64,000 nt of DNA. Origin: Flavobacterium aerium (GTDB lineage: Bacteria; Bacteroidota; Bacteroidia; Flavobacteriales; Flavobacteriaceae). This document shows, piece by piece, positions 62,097 to 64,000 of the stretch. The notes beneath the pieces were generated by a model. It searched no databases. It was not told the DNA's origin and was given only the letters and a program-made list of their open reading frames with translations. The stretch is from positions 124,001-188,000 of the forward strand of contig NZ_JARQWR010000006.1 of assembly GCF_030766725.1 (NCBI RefSeq). Direction: 5' to 3'. Position 1 is the stretch's first letter; the number at the start of each line of letters is the position of its first letter. A program made the position numbers and the translations under genes.

Positions 62097-63350
62097 TTAT
62101 TTTAAAATCAACTGATTTTCATTATAAACTCCATAGACATTTCCTTTAGTTTTACTTCCAAGGAATGCTGAGTTTTTAGATTTTGATAGTATGTTTTGTT
62201 TCGTGAAATGGCTGTTTCCTTCTGGATTAAAGAAAGAAAGATTCGCTTTCTCACCTTCTGAAATAGTGGATACCGGTATTCCAAAAATAGTTTTTCCAGC
62301 AGTTAATTTTTCTACAATTAACTCTGTTGGCAATATGGTAGACAATGCTCCAAAAGCACTTTCTAATCCAATAGTACCATTTTTGGCCATATCAAATTCC
62401 ATTTTTTTATGTTCTATATCGATAGGGTTATGATCGGTTGTAATAGCATCAATGATGCCCTCTTTTACAGCTTTTACTAAAGCTTTACGATCTGCTTCCT
62501 CTCGTAATGGAGGTGTAACTTTAAATCGAGTATCAAAACCTTCCAAAGCATCTTCTGTTAGTGTAAGGTGATGAACAGCAACACTACAGGTTACTTGTAA
62601 TCCTTTTGCTTTAGCTTCTTTAATAAGTTGAGCGGACTTTGCCGTTGATATTGTTGGAATGTGTAATTTACCTCCTGTATATTCTAAAACAAATAAATTA
62701 CGAGCAATTGTAAGTGTTTCGGCTAAAGCAGGTATACCTTTTAAACCTAGTTTTGTACTAGCAATACCTTCATTGGCAACACCATTTCCTTTGATTTTTT
62801 CATCTTGGCAATATGTGATTACCAAACCATCAAAATCTTGTACGTATTGTAAAGCAATCTTCAGAAGATTAGCATCGGATAGTGATTTTGTATAATCACC
62901 AAAAGCGACAGCACCTGCATTTTTCATGTCAAAAAGCTCTGCCATATCCTTGCCTTCACTTTCTTTTGTTAATGCACCAATAGGGTATACTTTTGTTGCA
63001 AAACCTGTAGCCTTTGTAAGTACAAAATGAACAGCAGATTGATTATCGATAATTGGAAATGTATTCGGTTGTGAAGCTACAGCAGTAAATCCGCTTTTTG
63101 CAGCTACAGTTAATCCATTTGCAATAGTTTCACGATCTTCAAATCCGGGTTCTCCTAGTGAACAACTACTGTCAAACCATCCATTAGATACATGAAGATT
63201 ATCCAGTTTTAATTCCTTTACATTTTGTGAATTGCTAAGATTTTCACCAATTTCTTTAATGATGCCTTTTTCAATTCTAATATCCTTCACTTGATTGTGA
63301 AAAGGACTTTTAGAATCGATTATTTTGGCTTCTCTGATGATTAAGTTCAT
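62097..63350 (-). CDS. Dihydroorotase-like protein lacking the HxH zinc motif
   Basis: A 417-residue amidohydrolase-fold protein. Where active dihydroorotase has DxHxHxREPG, this protein reads WFDSSCSLGEPGFEDRET, so both zinc-binding histidines are lost. Other family parts remain: SGFTAVASQPNTFPIID, CSVAVHHLTLTEDAL, ITTDHNPIDIEHKKMEFDMA and GLESAFGALS. Inactive homologues (PyrC-prime type) support aspartate carbamoyltransferase in some bacteria; in Flavobacteria this form is usually annotated as dihydroorotase. It overlaps the upstream BatA-like gene by four bases (ATGA). Confidence 0.85.
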   Translation of the reverse strand: MNLIIREAKIIDSKSPFHNQVKDIRIEKGIIKEIGENLSNSQNVKELKLDNLHVSNGWFDSSCSLGEPGFEDRETIANGLTVAAKSGFTAVASQPNTFPIIDNQSAVHFVLTKATGFATKVYPIGALTKESEGKDMAELFDMKNAGAVAFGDYTKSLSDANLLKIALQYVQDFDGLVITYCQDEKIKGNGVANEGIASTKLGLKGIPALAETLTIARNLFVLEYTGGKLHIPTISTAKSAQLIKEAKAKGLQVTCSVAVHHLTLTEDALEGFDTRFKVTPPLREEADRKALVKAVKEGIIDAITTDHNPIDIEHKKMEFDMAKNGTIGLESAFGALSTILPTELIVEKLTAGKTIFGIPVSTISEGEKANLSFFNPEGNSHFTKQNILSKSKNSAFLGSKTKGNVYGVYNENQLILK

Positions 63351-64000
63351 TTTACAAATTTTTGTATGAATATTTCAGTGGCTAAAAATAATAATGTCAA
63401 TACTACGAACCAACGCCATATTTCGTTATTAGTTCGATCGGATTGTAATGTGTCAAAAACAGCGTCAATGCGATCAATTGTAGTATAGTTTGAAAGAGAA
63501 GGATTGCTTGCTTTTGCAATATCACTTTCTGTTCGGTTATAATTGAAACTGATGTTTTGTATGATGTTATCCTGTTTGTAAATGCTGAAGTTTCCAGCCT
63601 GTTCAGGATAATCATTGAACGTTAGTTTTACTTTGTTGTTTAATATTTGTTGTACCGGAATAAATTGTTCCGTATCGTTTTTTATGGAAACAATTTCATC
63701 TTTTGTAAGTAAAGCATCAATGAAATAAGGTTTGTTATCTCCAATGTATAAAGCAGTAACTCCTGATTTCTGATTGTTTTGTGCCATATTATAAAATGTT
63801 GGAACAATCAGTGGTGAGTTCTGAAAATTACTATTTTCTGTATTAATAGGAGCTGTAAATACATAAACAGCTTGAATTGGGTTTTGTATTCCCGTTAAAA
63901 AGGTATTTTGATCTTCAAAGGTTAAAATAGAAGGTAAAGAGCTACGAACATCAAAGGAAGCTTTTGCTTTTGGGTATTGAAAATTATCAATTTTCTTCTC
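63347..64000 (-). CDS. BatA-domain membrane protein (5' end outside window)
   Basis: The frame is open from the right edge to TGA at 63347; the internal ATG at 63787 is not the start because clearly coding sequence continues above it (NPIQAVYVFTAPINTE and beyond to base 64000). The visible 217 residues are mostly soluble and end with a transmembrane helix (WRWFVVLTLLFLATEIFIQ). This matches the C-terminal part of the long BatA-like (aerotolerance-type, N-terminal BatA domain) proteins of Bacteroidota that sit upstream of the dihydroorotase-like gene. Assignment is moderate because the N-terminal domain is not in the window. Confidence 0.65.
   Translation of the reverse strand, partial: EKKIDNFQYPKAKASFDVRSSLPSILTFEDQNTFLTGIQNPIQAVYVFTAPINTENSNFQNSPLIVPTFYNMAQNNQKSGVTALYIGDNKPYFIDALLTKDEIVSIKNDTEQFIPVQQILNNKVKLTFNDYPEQAGNFSIYKQDNIIQNISFNYNRTESDIAKASNPSLSNYTTIDRIDAVFDTLQSDRTNNEIWRWFVVLTLLFLATEIFIQKFVK

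Noticed and set aside
63347..63787. A complete 146-residue gene starting at ATG 63787
   Set aside because: The same frame stays open with coding-like sequence to the window edge, so this is the 3' part of a larger gene.
1..64000. tRNA, rRNA, CRISPR arrays, insertion sequences or prophage
   Set aside because: I looked through the gaps longer than 150 bases on both strands by eye and saw no tRNA fold, repeat-spacer pattern, transposase or terminal repeats.

Overview
The window is an ordinary low-GC (about one third G+C by eye) chromosomal segment of a Bacteroidota bacterium, almost certainly family Flavobacteriaceae; the genus cannot be settled from the sequence alone. The case rests on gene content (PUR/DUF3276 protein, double-length NusB, DUF4834, carboxypeptidase-regulatory-like protein, Spt-like alpha-oxoamine synthase, clusterless endonuclease III, HxH-less dihydroorotase-like protein), on the near absence of Shine-Dalgarno sequences, and on many copies of the Bacteroidota -7 promoter box TAnnTTTG just upstream of starts. 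I support 59 protein genes (two cut by the window edges), one of them a 52-residue gene. I found no tRNA, rRNA, CRISPR array, insertion sequence or phage.

Layout. 1-16 kb: a partial membrane-anchored glutamate-synthase-like protein, thioredoxin-like, PUR and ABC exporter genes; then leucine dehydrogenase; the nusB-DUF1573-yajC unit; pepT; a Crp-family regulator; pyrD; an ATPase; HMG-CoA lyase; an MBL hydrolase; guaB. 16-30 kb (mostly minus strand): KefC/KefF-type K+ efflux pair behind purB, acyl-CoA dehydrogenase, an ECF sigma/anti-sigma/sirtuin operon, trmH (plus strand), a DEAD-box helicase, rdgB, a second glutamate-synthase-like paralogue and a NYN-LOTUS protein. 30-42 kb: Spt-like enzyme facing a GNAT-fold protein (possible sphingolipid steps), an outer-membrane protein, then YfhO, a glycosyltransferase and a flippase (surface glycan), and small genes.

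42-52 kb holds the most distinctive system: a self-contained NIS (NRPS-independent) hydroxamate siderophore locus. It has a divergent AraC-type regulator with a four-cysteine cluster, a TonB-dependent receptor, a PLP decarboxylase, a single polypeptide joining an IucA/IucC synthetase to a C-terminal GNAT acyltransferase, a flavin N-monooxygenase (TTG start) and a MATE exporter. By gene logic it should make a bisucaberin/desferrioxamine-like compound from a diamine. Two hairpins lie inside the operon; one is a 16-bp stem whose only deviations are G-U pairs and whose loop carries AGGAGG, and it sits between the synthetase and the monooxygenase.

52-64 kb: uvrA with a DUF4348 lipoprotein; tandem palindromes in the uvrA/ECF-sigma intergenic region; the sigma factor with its tiny downstream gene; nth; bcp; a conserved 490-residue protein of unknown function; an MBL hydrolase; two small envelope proteins; and a minus-strand operon reading BatA-like, dihydroorotase-like, DUF4870-like, esterase.

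Several genes (nusB, pyrD, guaB, DUF4834, uvrA, the 57.7-kb gene) have a longer reading frame whose TTG/GTG lies inside or just ahead of the TAnnTTTG box. I used the downstream start in each. All functions are family assignments from motifs read by eye; no search was run.
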